The position numbers and the translations under genes were made by a program. Shown in pieces: positions 8,608 through 17,271 of a stretch of 64,000 nt of DNA (positions are counted from its first letter, which is position 1; every line of letters starts with the position of its first letter). The notes under the pieces are model-generated. The model saw only the letters and a list, made by a program, of their open reading frames with translations. It made no database searches and was not told the origin of the DNA. This DNA comes from an uncultured Rhizobiaceae group bacterium. Its GTDB lineage: Bacteria > Pseudomonadota > Alphaproteobacteria > Rhizobiales > Rhizobiaceae. The stretch is from the NCBI GenBank assembly GCA_937958815.1, contig CALGMR010000006.1, positions 186,001-250,000 of the forward strand. Direction: 5' to 3'.

Positions 8608-9534
8608 ATGTTGAATTGCAGCTTGGTTGGAGCACCCGTTGAGAGCGGAGCAAGTCAGATTGGGTGCTTGATGGGGCCTGATGCCTATCGCACCGCTGGT
8701 TTAAAGCAGACGATTGAATCTCTAGGTTATAATGTAAACGATCGTGGAAATATCCTTCCCAGGTCGATAGCCCCTACCCGCCATTTCAACGCATCCATTC
8801 ACCATTTGAGCGAAACAATTGGTTGGGCGCAGGCATTGGAAGAAGCCGCATATGAGGCGATAAAGTCTTCGGACCTGCCTGTCTTTTTAGGAGGCGATCA
8901 CAGCCTCTCCATTGGAACAATTCCAGGTATTGCACGGCATGCTGCAGAAACAGGCCGAGAGCAATTTGTTCTTTGGTTGGATGCACACCCTGACATTCAC
9001 ACGTTGGAGACTACTACCAGCGGCAACCTTCATGGAACCCCCGTCGCTTACTTCACTGGTCAGAACGGTTTTGAAGGTGTTTATCCAGAACTCAAGCACC
9101 CGATAAAGCCAGTCAATATTTGCATGATGGGCATTCGTTCGGTGGATCCTGCTGAAAACACCCACTTGTCAGAATGCGATATCGATGTGCATGACATGCG
9201 CGCCATTGACGAAAAGGGCATTGCCGCTCCGCTAGGCAAATTTCTGGAACGTGTAAAAAACGCAAATGGTGTTTTACACGTGAGTTTGGATGTGGACTTT
9301 CTGGAACCTGACATTGCACCCGCAGTGGGGACTACTGTTCCCGGTGGAGCAACCTTTCGTGAAGCTCATCTCATCATGGAAATTTTGTGCGATTGCGGAT
9401 TGGTGACATCCCTCGATCTTGTGGAACTAAATCCCTTTCTCGATGAACGTGGCCGCACAGCAAAACTCATGGTCGACCTCTGCGCTAGCCTACTTGGACG
9501 CAAAGTGCTGGACCGTCCCACACGCAGTTTTTGA
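8608..9534 (+). CDS. rocF: Arginase
   Basis: A 308-residue manganese enzyme hydrolysing arginine to ornithine and urea. All metal-ligand motifs are present: GGDHS at 95-99, DAHPDIH at 125-131 and SLDVDFLEPDIAP near 229-241. GMDVGT-like VGTTVPGG and ELNPFLDE follow. The SLDVDFLEP form is typical of true arginases rather than agmatinases. The ATG at 8608 has AAGGG 7 bases upstream. It is followed 45 bp later by ornithine cyclodeaminase, so the pair forms a two-step arginine-to-proline route controlled by the divergent Lrp-type gene. Confidence 0.93.
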   Translation: MLNCSLVGAPVESGASQIGCLMGPDAYRTAGLKQTIESLGYNVNDRGNILPRSIAPTRHFNASIHHLSETIGWAQALEEAAYEAIKSSDLPVFLGGDHSLSIGTIPGIARHAAETGREQFVLWLDAHPDIHTLETTTSGNLHGTPVAYFTGQNGFEGVYPELKHPIKPVNICMMGIRSVDPAENTHLSECDIDVHDMRAIDEKGIAAPLGKFLERVKNANGVLHVSLDVDFLEPDIAPAVGTTVPGGATFREAHLIMEILCDCGLVTSLDLVELNPFLDERGRTAKLMVDLCASLLGRKVLDRPTRSF

Positions 9535-9579
9535 TTTTTTTTCATCGCCAACTCGACATCAACTGATACAGGAAATCTC

Positions 9580-10644
9580 ATGACTGCTTCAACTAATCTC
9601 AATCCATCCAAACTCGCGATGGTTCCCTTTGTCAGCGTTGATAATATGATGAAAATCGTCAACACAATTGGCGCACCCACAATGATCGCCGAAATTGCTG
9701 AATACGTCGAAGCTGATTTCTTGCGTTGGGATCAATTCGACAAAACGCCCCGTGTGGCCGCTCATTCAAAAGAAGGGGTTATCGAATTAATGCCGACCAG
9801 CGATGGTGAAACTTATGGCTTTAAGTACGTCAACGGCCATCCTGCCAACATGGCTCGCGGCTTCCAAACGGTTACGGCTTTTGGTGTTTTGGCACGCGTC
9901 GACAATGGGTATCCAGTTCTGTTTTCTGAAATGACAATCCTGACGGCTTTGCGCACTGCTGCAACTTCCGCTGTCGCCGCCAAACACCTTGCCCCTAAAA
10001 ACTCGAAGGTCATGGGCATGATTGGCAATGGTGCGCAGTGTGAATTCCAAGCGCTTGCATTCAAAGAAGTGCTGGGTATCGACACCGTCCGCCTTTACGA
10101 TATAGACCCAGCAGCGACAGAAAAAGCAGTTCGCAATCTGGCAAACAGCGGTCTCACTGTGATCACCTGCAAATCTGCCGAAGAAGCAGTAACCGGCTCT
10201 CAGATCATCACCACATGCACGGCCGACAAACAGTACGCCACAATTTTGACGGATAATATGATCGGTTCAGGCATCCACATCAATGCGATTGGGGGAGACT
10301 GCCCTGGCAAAACAGAGCTGCACAAAGACATCTTATTAAGGTCCGACATTTTTGTTGAGTATCCGCCCCAAACACGCATTGAAGGTGAAATTCAACAACT
10401 GGATGATGACTATCCGGTTATCGAACTCTGGAAGGTTATATCTGGCCAATTGCTTGGACGGGTCACCAACAATCAGATTACACTTTTTGACAGTGTGGGC
10501 TTTGCGACTGAAGATTTTTCCGCTCTTCGATACATAAGAGATCAATTAGAGCGCACAGGACATTTTGTAGAGTTGGACTTGCTTGCTGACCCCGATGATC
10601 CAAGAGACCTGTTCGGTATGGTTCAGCGTGCCTATGAAAATTGA
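9580..10644 (+). CDS. Ornithine cyclodeaminase
   Basis: Converts ornithine to proline with loss of ammonia, using bound NAD. The protein has 354 residues, typical of the long alphaproteobacterial form. MTILTALRTAATSAVAAKHLAP contains the conserved substrate/NAD-contact region. MGMIGNGAQCEFQALAF is the Rossmann G-x-G-x-x segment. INAIGGDCPGKTEL carries the catalytic Asp of the DCPGKTE motif typical of true OCD rather than alanine dehydrogenase-like homologues. It sits 45 bp behind arginase and is probably cotranscribed. The two enzymes turn arginine into proline, urea and ammonia. Confidence 0.93.
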   Translation: MTASTNLNPSKLAMVPFVSVDNMMKIVNTIGAPTMIAEIAEYVEADFLRWDQFDKTPRVAAHSKEGVIELMPTSDGETYGFKYVNGHPANMARGFQTVTAFGVLARVDNGYPVLFSEMTILTALRTAATSAVAAKHLAPKNSKVMGMIGNGAQCEFQALAFKEVLGIDTVRLYDIDPAATEKAVRNLANSGLTVITCKSAEEAVTGSQIITTCTADKQYATILTDNMIGSGIHINAIGGDCPGKTELHKDILLRSDIFVEYPPQTRIEGEIQQLDDDYPVIELWKVISGQLLGRVTNNQITLFDSVGFATEDFSALRYIRDQLERTGHFVELDLLADPDDPRDLFGMVQRAYEN

Positions 10645-10685
10645 AACAAGTAGTTGCGTTGGAAGCATGAACTTTGGCGAAAAGA

Positions 10686-10718
10686 AAAGGGTCGAATGCT
10701 CAGCATCCAACCCTTTTA
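10686..10718. terminator. Bidirectional terminator between ocd and the acyl-CoA ligase
   Basis: AAAAGGGT pairs exactly with ACCCTTTT, and ATGC/GCAT extends the stem inside a small internal loop. A-rich and T-rich flanks on both strands let it end both convergent transcripts. Confidence 0.75.
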
Positions 10719-10738
10719 AATTTGTTGTATTGGCGGGA

Positions 10739-12430
10739 CTAGTTTCCCATTGTAGCCATAACTTCATCACGCAATTCACGACGCAGAATTTTACCAACTG
10801 GGGTTTTGGGGAGGTCATCTCGGAATTCGATCGTTTTTGGTTTTTTGTAACCTGTGAGTTCTTCTGCGCAATACTCTGCAAGAGCTTCTACGGTGAGTGC
10901 GTCGTCCTTCTTGACCACGAAAAGTTTCACCGCTTCACCCGAATGATTATCGGGAACACCAATCACAGCGGCGTCCATCACGCCGGGATGGTTGGTAACC
11001 ACCGCTTCAATTTCCGTTGGATAAACGTTAAAGCCGTTGACCAGGATCATGTCTTTGATGCGGTCAACAATTTTTACGTAACCGCGCTCGTCCATGATGC
11101 CCACATCGCCTGACTTGAAGAAACCATCTGTCGTCATGCAGCCTTGAGTGGCTTCCGGATTTTCCCAGTAACCGTTCATGACCTGTGGACCTTTGATGGC
11201 AATTTCCCCTCGTTCTCCAAGGGCAACTTCTTTGCCATCTTCATCCAATATGGCTATTTCCACGCTTGGCATCGGCAAGCCAATGGTGCCTGAAAACGCG
11301 TCGGAATCTGTCGGGTTACACGTCACACCAGATGACGTTTCTGACAAACCGTAGCCTTCACAGATCGCACAGCCTGTAAGATCCAACCACTGCTTTGCAA
11401 CATCTTCTTGTACTGCTGTACCGCCGCCATTTGTGATGCCCAAATCAGAGAAGTCCAGTTTCTGAAATTCTGGATGGTTGGCCAAAGCGTTAAACAGCGT
11501 GTTCACACCTGGCATGATGTTGAAACGATATTTCGCCATTTCCTTTACAGTGGCATCAAGATCGCGCGGATTAGGAATAAGAACATTCACCCCACCGTTG
11601 CGTTTGGACAACAAGCTGCACGTGACAAATGCGAACACGTGATAGAGCGGCAACGCACAAATAGAAATCATCTGTCCATCGGGTGGGTTCTTTTTCAAAC
11701 CGGGTTGCATCCACGCTTCCGATGACAATAGATTTGCAATGATTGTGCTGTGCAAAAGAACAGCACCTTTGGAAAGCCCTGTGGTGCCACCTGTATATTG
11801 CAAAACGGCCACATCGTCAGACTTTAGATCCGGTTTTGTGAACTGCTTGCTGTGTCCCTGCGTCAATGCATCGTTAAAATTCACGCTGCCAGGGAGAGAA
11901 AAGCTCGGCACCCCCTTCTTCACGTAGCGCACCACGAAATTCACGATGGTGCCTTTTACCGTGCCCAGCATCTCCCCGATGGAAGCCACAACGGTGTGCT
12001 TCACGGGTGTATCTTTGATCACTTCCTGCAGAGTGGAAGCAAAATTTTCCAAAATGATAATTGCTTTTGAACCAGAGTCTTTCAACTGATGTTCCAGCTC
12101 ACGTGGAGTATAAAGCGGGTTGACGTTCACCGCGATCATGCCCGCGCGCAAAATGCCAGCCACTGCTATTGGATATTGCAGAACATTGGGCATCATAATC
12201 GCAACACGATCACCCTTTTTCAAACCGAGACCTTGTAGATAGGACGCCATCGCAATCGACTGACGGTCCAACTCGCCATAGGTCAGTGCTTTGTCCATCA
12301 GAATATAAGCATCGTTGCTCGCATATTTTTGGAAACTCTCTTCCAGCAAATCCACGAGAGAGCCGTATTGGTTCACATCAATTTCAGCCGGCACACCGTC
12401 TGGATAGTTTTCAAGCCAGATTTTTTTCAT
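10739..12430 (-). CDS. fadD: Long-chain fatty acid--CoA ligase (FadD type)
   Basis: Activates fatty acids to acyl-CoA via an acyl-adenylate. The protein has 563 residues, as in E. coli FadD. Adenylate-binding P-loop: YTGGTTGLSKGA, with the FadD-like YTGG and a non-Pro residue before KG. Other motifs are GYGLSETSSG (A5), GDVGIMDERGYVKIVDRIKDMI (A7-A8 hinge), VNGFNVYPTEIE (fatty-acyl-CoA signature) and KTPVGKILRR with the catalytic Lys (A10). It is divergent from a sodium/bile-acid-type symporter with 153 bp between, so it may serve the same imported acid as well as general beta-oxidation. Confidence 0.92.
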   Translation of the reverse strand: MKKIWLENYPDGVPAEIDVNQYGSLVDLLEESFQKYASNDAYILMDKALTYGELDRQSIAMASYLQGLGLKKGDRVAIMMPNVLQYPIAVAGILRAGMIAVNVNPLYTPRELEHQLKDSGSKAIIILENFASTLQEVIKDTPVKHTVVASIGEMLGTVKGTIVNFVVRYVKKGVPSFSLPGSVNFNDALTQGHSKQFTKPDLKSDDVAVLQYTGGTTGLSKGAVLLHSTIIANLLSSEAWMQPGLKKNPPDGQMISICALPLYHVFAFVTCSLLSKRNGGVNVLIPNPRDLDATVKEMAKYRFNIMPGVNTLFNALANHPEFQKLDFSDLGITNGGGTAVQEDVAKQWLDLTGCAICEGYGLSETSSGVTCNPTDSDAFSGTIGLPMPSVEIAILDEDGKEVALGERGEIAIKGPQVMNGYWENPEATQGCMTTDGFFKSGDVGIMDERGYVKIVDRIKDMILVNGFNVYPTEIEAVVTNHPGVMDAAVIGVPDNHSGEAVKLFVVKKDDALTVEALAEYCAEELTGYKKPKTIEFRDDLPKTPVGKILRRELRDEVMATMGN

Positions 12431-12583
12431 GCGATCCTCCGCAAATGTTCCCTTTATATTGTGTTCATGCCGTAAAACGGTTCAAAGTTCAAATAAACCT
12501 ATTGTGGTTAAAGTCCGGCCTGTTGATATTGTGGGATAAAATGAGAGACGTTAACGTAAACGTATAAGTTTTGGGGAGTCGAA

Positions 12584-13462
12584 ATGGATATTCTTGTAAA
12601 TGTGGTTCTGCCGTTGGGTTTGGCTTTCATCATGTTCTCATTGGGCATTGGCCTGACTGTTGACGACTTTAAAAGAGTTGCAAAACGGCCGGTTGCCTTT
12701 TTCACGGGGGCTGTCTGTCAAATTGTTTTGGTGCCAGTCGTCGCCTTTGTTTTAATTCAATTGTTCGGCCTCACCGCAGAATTGGCCGTTGGGGTCATGA
12801 TTTTATCATTCTGCCCTGGTGGCGTGACCAGCAACATTATTTGCAAACTGGCCAAGGGGGACGTGGCATTGTCAGTATCACTAACAGCTGTTGTCAGCCT
12901 TTTTAGTATTGTAACTGTGCCCATTCTCGTGGCTTGGGCAGTTACCCATTTCATGGGCAGTGAGGCCGTCAGCGTTTCAATCACAGGATTGGCGATCTCT
13001 GTCTTTCTCATCACCACCCTGCCCGTTTTGATTGGCATTCTGGTTCGTCACTTCGCCAGCCATTTCGCTGCTGCGTCAGAGCGCATGATATCCATGATCG
13101 CCACGATATTGTTTGTCGTAATTGTTGTGGCGGCTCTGGCTGCGAATTGGGCTTTGTTCGTTGAAAACCTATTGGTGCTGGGTCCTGCCCTGATAGCGCT
13201 TAACGTTGTTTTGATTTTTGCGGGTTCGGTGATTGCAAAATTATTAGGTCGTACACTTCACGAACTCAAAACCATTGCCATTGAGACGGGCGTACAAAAC
13301 AGCACCGTTGGCATTGCCATTGGGACACTCATTGCAGCGGAAGCGACTGGATTCAGCGCATTCTCTCTTCCTTCCGCCGTATATGGGATCACCATGTATT
13401 TTGTTACCTTGCCCGTCATTTTGGGTTTCCGCAACATGAATTCAGGGGGAAGCCAATCATGA
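12584..13462 (+). CDS. Bile acid:sodium symporter family (BASS) transporter
   Basis: A 292-residue integral membrane protein with about nine to ten hydrophobic helices. It begins VVLPLGLAFIMFSLGIGLTVDDFKRVAKRP and contains the conserved CPGGVTSNIICKLAKGDVALSVSLTAV segment, where the family binds sodium and substrate. TIAIETGVQNSTVGIAIG is the second signature. BASS proteins import organic anions such as bile acids, pantoate or 2-oxoacids. Its stop overlaps the start of the flavoprotein gene by 4 bp, so transport and oxidation are likely linked. The substrate is unknown. Confidence 0.9.
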   Translation: MDILVNVVLPLGLAFIMFSLGIGLTVDDFKRVAKRPVAFFTGAVCQIVLVPVVAFVLIQLFGLTAELAVGVMILSFCPGGVTSNIICKLAKGDVALSVSLTAVVSLFSIVTVPILVAWAVTHFMGSEAVSVSITGLAISVFLITTLPVLIGILVRHFASHFAAASERMISMIATILFVVIVVAALAANWALFVENLLVLGPALIALNVVLIFAGSVIAKLLGRTLHELKTIAIETGVQNSTVGIAIGTLIAAEATGFSAFSLPSAVYGITMYFVTLPVILGFRNMNSGGSQS

Positions 13463-15111
13463 GTGATGCAGATGTCATTGTTGTAGGCGGTGGATTGGCT
13501 GGACTGGTTGCGGCAGCCGAACTGGGCGACCGTGGCAAGAAAGTCATCATCGTAGATCAAGAACCCGAGAACTTTCTTGGTGGGCAGGCTTTCTGGTCAC
13601 TGGGTGGATTGCTGATGATAGACACGCCCGAACAACGGCGCATGAAAATCAAAGACACTGCCGAACTCGCCTACAATGATTGGATGGGGTCTGCGCAATT
13701 TGATCGCCCAGAAGACCACTGGCCGCGCAAATGGGCAGAGAGCTATATCGAATTTGCTGCGGGTGAAATGCGCCCGTGGTTGCACGATATGGGAATGCGA
13801 TGGTTTCCAGTTGTCGGTTGGGCAGAGCGCGGCGGATCATATGCCAACGGACACGGTAATTCTGTGCCGCGTTTTCACATCACGTGGGGCACTGGCCCGG
13901 GGGTGATGGAGCAGTTTGAAAGACGCGTTCGAGAACATGTCAAAGCAGGTCTCATACAGCTCAAATTCCGCCATCAAGTGTCAAACATCATCATGACAAA
14001 CGGTGCAACGGCTGGAATTTCTGGAGAAATTTTGGCCGATGATAATAAAGAAAGAGGCGAGAAGACAAACCGCGATGTGATTGGAGAATTCGAATTTCTA
14101 GCGCCCAGTGTGTTTGTGACTTCAGGCGGTATAGGCGGCAATTTTGAACAGGTGAAGAAGAACTGGCCACGCGATCGTTTGGGTGAACCTCCAAAGGATA
14201 TGGTGGCAGGCGTTCCTGCTCATGTGGATGGACGCATGATCCCAATCGCGCAAAAAGCGGGCGCCAATCTCATAAATTCAGACCGAATGTGGCACTACAC
14301 AGAAGGTGTGAAGAACTGGGACCCTATCTGGCCAAACCATGGTATTCGCATTTTGCCGGGCCCTTCTTCCATGTGGTTTGATGCTGAAGGCAATCGGCTT
14401 GAACCGCCATGTATGCCAGGGTTTGATACCCTCACCACGCTGCGCGAAATCCTCAAAACGGGTTACGACTATTCTTGGTTTGTGCTGACACAGAAAATTA
14501 TTGAGAAAGAATTCGCACTTTCGGGTTCTGAACAGAACCCGGACCTCACATCCAAAAAATGGATCGAAGTGTTAAAGTCTCGACTTGGCAAAGGTGCAAC
14601 ACCTGCTGTTGAAGCTTTTAAGGAAAAAGGAGAAGATTTTGTCGTCGCACAAAATCTCGAAGACCTTGTTCGCGGCATGAACCAGCGCGCCGGTGGTGGA
14701 TTGATTGATCACGACGCATTAAAAGCACAAATTTCTGCACGGGATTTGCAAGTGGACAATCCGTTCACAAAAGATGCTCAGATCATGGCGATCAATTCGG
14801 CGCGCAATTATCGCGGTGACAAGCTCATTCGAACCGCCAAACCGCACAAAATTCTTGATCCAGCCAATGGCCCACTGATTGCTGTGAAACTGCATGTGGT
14901 GACACGCAAAACGCTCGGCGGATTGCAAACCAATCTGGACTCTCAGGTCTTGAATGCAGATGGGAGCGTTATTCCCGGGCTCTTTGCAGCGGGAGAAGTC
15001 GCAGGTTTTGGCGGCGGTGGTTATCACGGTTACAATTCACTGGAAGGCACTTTTCTTGGCGGGTGTATCTTCTCAGGCCGCAATGCAGGCCGCTCGAAAT
15101 CCATGGCTTAG
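13459..15111 (+). CDS. FAD-binding dehydrogenase, 3-ketosteroid-dehydrogenase-like (COG3573)
   Basis: A 550-residue flavoprotein of the fumarate reductase/3-oxosteroid 1-dehydrogenase superfamily. The N-terminal Rossmann motif is VIVVGGGLAGLVAAAELGDRG. FLGGQAFWSLGG replaces the usual S-G-G/FAD contact. The C-terminal FAD segment is PGLFAAGEVAGFGGGGYHGYNSLEGTFLGGCIFSGR, close to the KstD-type finish. Residues 275-330 (WHYTEGVKNWDP...) form the substrate cap. Overlap with the BASS symporter (ATGA) indicates coupled expression. Steroid activity is a family-level guess. COG3573 members are mostly uncharacterised. A terminator follows directly. Confidence 0.85.
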   Translation: MSDADVIVVGGGLAGLVAAAELGDRGKKVIIVDQEPENFLGGQAFWSLGGLLMIDTPEQRRMKIKDTAELAYNDWMGSAQFDRPEDHWPRKWAESYIEFAAGEMRPWLHDMGMRWFPVVGWAERGGSYANGHGNSVPRFHITWGTGPGVMEQFERRVREHVKAGLIQLKFRHQVSNIIMTNGATAGISGEILADDNKERGEKTNRDVIGEFEFLAPSVFVTSGGIGGNFEQVKKNWPRDRLGEPPKDMVAGVPAHVDGRMIPIAQKAGANLINSDRMWHYTEGVKNWDPIWPNHGIRILPGPSSMWFDAEGNRLEPPCMPGFDTLTTLREILKTGYDYSWFVLTQKIIEKEFALSGSEQNPDLTSKKWIEVLKSRLGKGATPAVEAFKEKGEDFVVAQNLEDLVRGMNQRAGGGLIDHDALKAQISARDLQVDNPFTKDAQIMAINSARNYRGDKLIRTAKPHKILDPANGPLIAVKLHVVTRKTLGGLQTNLDSQVLNADGSVIPGLFAAGEVAGFGGGGYHGYNSLEGTFLGGCIFSGRNAGRSKSMA

Positions 15112-15116
15112 CACCG

Positions 15117-15146
15117 AAAAGCCCCGCTCTTTCGAGCAGGGCTTTT
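15117..15146 (+). terminator. Rho-independent terminator
   Basis: AAAAGCCC and GGGCTTTT pair, continued by GCTC/GAGC around a TTTC loop. The stem starts 6 bp after the flavoprotein stop codon and ends in TTTT. Confidence 0.85.
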
Positions 15147-15190
15147 CAATTTTCTAGAGCTGCGCCAAGTTTGGCGTGCCCGACAAGCCC

Positions 15191-15547
15191 TTAATAACAA
15201 ACGCGTACTTTACGGTAGACGTAGCGGCCACGGTATGAAGACCAACGGCGCTTTTTCTTCCAGAAGCAATCACGGTAGTAAGGGCGATCATAATATCCGC
15301 CATGGCCGATATAGAAGCCGAAGTGACCGCGGTGGCGACGATGCCCACGATGACGGTGACGGCGACCACCCACTTTGATGATCTGGGCTTCGCCTTGAAG
15401 CGCAGTCTGAACTGGTGCTGTTTGAGCAAGCGGGGCTGGATTTGAGAAGCCTGCGGCCTGGGATGGAGCGGACGCGATGAATGCTGCTCCAATTGAGACT
15501 GTGACGGCTGCCATTGCTGTGATGGCTGTTTTAGACAAAGTGTTCAT
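15191..15547 (-). CDS. Small secreted basic Gly/His/Arg-rich protein
   Basis: A 118-residue protein starting MNTLSKTAITAMAAVTVSIGAAFIASAPSQAA, a clear Sec signal peptide with cleavage near the SQA-A site. The mature part has a short Ala/Gln-rich spacer, a block of alternating Arg/His (RRHRHRGHRRHRGH), then an aromatic stretch with YYDRPYYRDCFWKKKRR and a second Cys in KVRVCY. Two Cys could form a disulfide in the periplasm. Similar small basic secreted proteins are common and uncharacterised in rhizobia. The start is the ATG at 15547, since the upstream open frame is not signal-like. Confidence 0.7.
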   Translation of the reverse strand: MNTLSKTAITAMAAVTVSIGAAFIASAPSQAAGFSNPAPLAQTAPVQTALQGEAQIIKVGGRRHRHRGHRRHRGHFGFYIGHGGYYDRPYYRDCFWKKKRRWSSYRGRYVYRKVRVCY

Positions 15548-15744
15548 TTTCGTTTTCCTCTCCAAAGTCATTGTTGCGTTTAGGTTCTTTACTGGCCGAA
15601 AGAGCGGGAGGTCTCTTGCGGTGAACCAACAATGGCAAGTTTGTGAGAGAAAGAATGTGCATTCTGACACGCGTTCAAATTTATATAATTATTTCAATAT
15701 TTTAAAGAGGGATTTTTGCCATTCATTCAATATATCAACGAATA

Positions 15745-16785
15745 TCACTTGGCTTTTGCTTTTGTTTTTTTCCGATATTGGAGTGGTGTCATTCCACGCC
15801 ATCGCTTGAAAGCAAGCAGGAATGCAGAAGAGTTTGAGTAGTCGAGATAGCCGGCAATCGTGTGGACGGAAATGTTTGAGGTTTCCAAAAGAGAACATCC
15901 GATTTCCTCCCTGACACGTTCCAGTATGCTGGAATAGGTTTCACCTTCGCCACTCAACTCCCGCTGCAATTGTTTTGGATGCCTTTCCAGCGTGGTCGAT
16001 ATGTCGTTGATGTTTAATCGCTTGGTGCCAAGGTGGAGTATAATTGCCATACGCACCTTGTGAGCCATAGACGATTTCGCAGTGGGGCTTCGGTTTACAA
16101 TGCGATCAGCGAACCAATATGCAACAGGTCTGGCAATGCGCATTGGTGATTTTAGTGGGATCGATAAAAAACCTTTGTCCACGACGGATTCCAAGAATGG
16201 CGAATTGAATTCAAGTTCTGTTTGAAAAACCTCAGAGTGCATGGCGGTGCTGGCAGGGCGCGCAAAGGGAAAGCGGACGACCTTTGGCTCGAACAAAGTG
16301 GACTGCAAACTATGCCGCGCCATTAATAGCGTGAGTGCAGCATCGATCTCACAAACTTGCCGTCCACGATGCACAAAGGGATCGGTGACGAGGCGAATGA
16401 TGAGTTCATTTCGGCCTTCAACTGGAATCAGGGAAAACTGCGTGCCATTAGAATGGTGCTTCAAGTAACGCATGCCAGATTGAAACCAGTCACCAGCTGT
16501 TTTTTCGAACTGAGCCAGCACCATTATTGGACCCAAATTGACAAAATTTGGAGCCATAGAAAGTGCGTATTTCAACCCAATGTCTGGCTCTCCCAATCGC
16601 TCAGCTGTCAGTTCCCAAAGATCGACGTGTTTTTGGTAGGGATAAACCAGATTGGACTGATTCAATATCTGAGGATCTAAACCAACGTCCTCAACAATTT
16701 GGGCCGCATCGAAGCCATAAGACGACACCAAGTCTTCAAACCCAATCATGCCGATTGATCGCATATGCGATGTCGAGAGGCCCAA
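15745..16785 (-). CDS. AraC-family regulator (OruR/ArgR-like, Arabinose_bd N-domain)
   Basis: A 346-residue transcription factor. The N-terminal 200 residues match the Arabinose_bd layout (LVYPYQKHVDLWELTAERLGEPDIGLKYA; GPIMVLAQFEKTAGDWFQSGMRYLKHHSNGT). The C-terminal 100 hold two helix-turn-helix motifs, ending LDYSNSSAFLLAFKRWRGMTPLQYRKK, the AraC signature. It probably senses a small organic acid or steroid-like ligand and may control the surrounding acyl-CoA ligase, symporter and flavoprotein genes. That is inferred from neighbourhood only. The gene is isolated, 190 bp upstream of the IHF-like gene and divergent from it. Confidence 0.85.
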   Translation of the reverse strand: MGLSTSHMRSIGMIGFEDLVSSYGFDAAQIVEDVGLDPQILNQSNLVYPYQKHVDLWELTAERLGEPDIGLKYALSMAPNFVNLGPIMVLAQFEKTAGDWFQSGMRYLKHHSNGTQFSLIPVEGRNELIIRLVTDPFVHRGRQVCEIDAALTLLMARHSLQSTLFEPKVVRFPFARPASTAMHSEVFQTELEFNSPFLESVVDKGFLSIPLKSPMRIARPVAYWFADRIVNRSPTAKSSMAHKVRMAIILHLGTKRLNINDISTTLERHPKQLQRELSGEGETYSSILERVREEIGCSLLETSNISVHTIAGYLDYSNSSAFLLAFKRWRGMTPLQYRKKTKAKAK

Positions 16786-16974
16786 TGTGATACCTGGTTT
16801 TCAAACGATTAGATAAACTATGATAGTTCAAGCCCAGAATATAGCCAATTTACAAAAATTCATAATTGAGGACAAGAAGTTCCAATGGTTGCAAATAACA
16901 ATCATAAGAATTTTAGGCGGTTTTCAATGTGGGGACTGGGAGCCGTCTAACTTGTTTATGGGGGTAAACAACAA

Positions 16975-17256
16975 ATGACGAAATCAGAATTGGTGGAGGT
17001 TTTGCAGGAGCAAAATCCACACTTGCTCACTCGTGAAATTGAGCGCGTGGTGTCGATAGTGCTTAAAGACATTTCGGAGGGTGTTGCCTGCAAGGCGCGT
17101 GTTGAATTGCGCGGCTTTGGTATATTCTTTGCAAAAGAACGCAATGCCCGTTCTGGGCGCAATCCGAAAACTGGAGAAAGCGTTATGGTTCCAGCAAAAA
17201 GCGTCCCAAGATTTAAGGCCAGCCCAGTTTTGCTGCAAAGACTGAACCAGATCTAG
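16975..17256 (+). CDS. Divergent IHF-beta/HU-family DNA-binding protein
   Basis: A 93-residue nucleoid protein. The N-terminus MTKSELVEVLQEQNPHLLTREIERVVSIVLKDI follows IHF-beta closely. VELRGFGIFFAKERNARSGRNPKTGESV contains the beta-arm with the intercalating Pro in RNPKTG. The C-terminus departs from the family: the usual FKPGK turn is FKASP, and the last helix is short (VLLQRLNQI). That makes it likely a paralogue rather than the housekeeping IhfB. It may bend DNA locally or work as a specialised partner. The gene stands between an AraC regulator and an acyl-CoA synthetase. A GGGGG ribosome site precedes the ATG. Confidence 0.82.
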   Translation: MTKSELVEVLQEQNPHLLTREIERVVSIVLKDISEGVACKARVELRGFGIFFAKERNARSGRNPKTGESVMVPAKSVPRFKASPVLLQRLNQI

Positions 17257-17271
17257 GCGAAAACGCCGATC

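Noticed and set aside
12548..12563. ACGTTAACGTAAACGT as a LiuR (MerR-type) site upstream of the symporter
   Set aside because: It resembles the LiuR motif I remember, but the -35/-10 spacing is wrong and no LiuR-type gene or branched-chain degradation genes are adjacent. Too weak to list.
13459..15111. Calling the flavoprotein KstD
   Set aside because: The FAD segments are similar, but the family (COG3573) differs from true 3-ketosteroid dehydrogenases and no steroid ring-degradation genes are present in the window.
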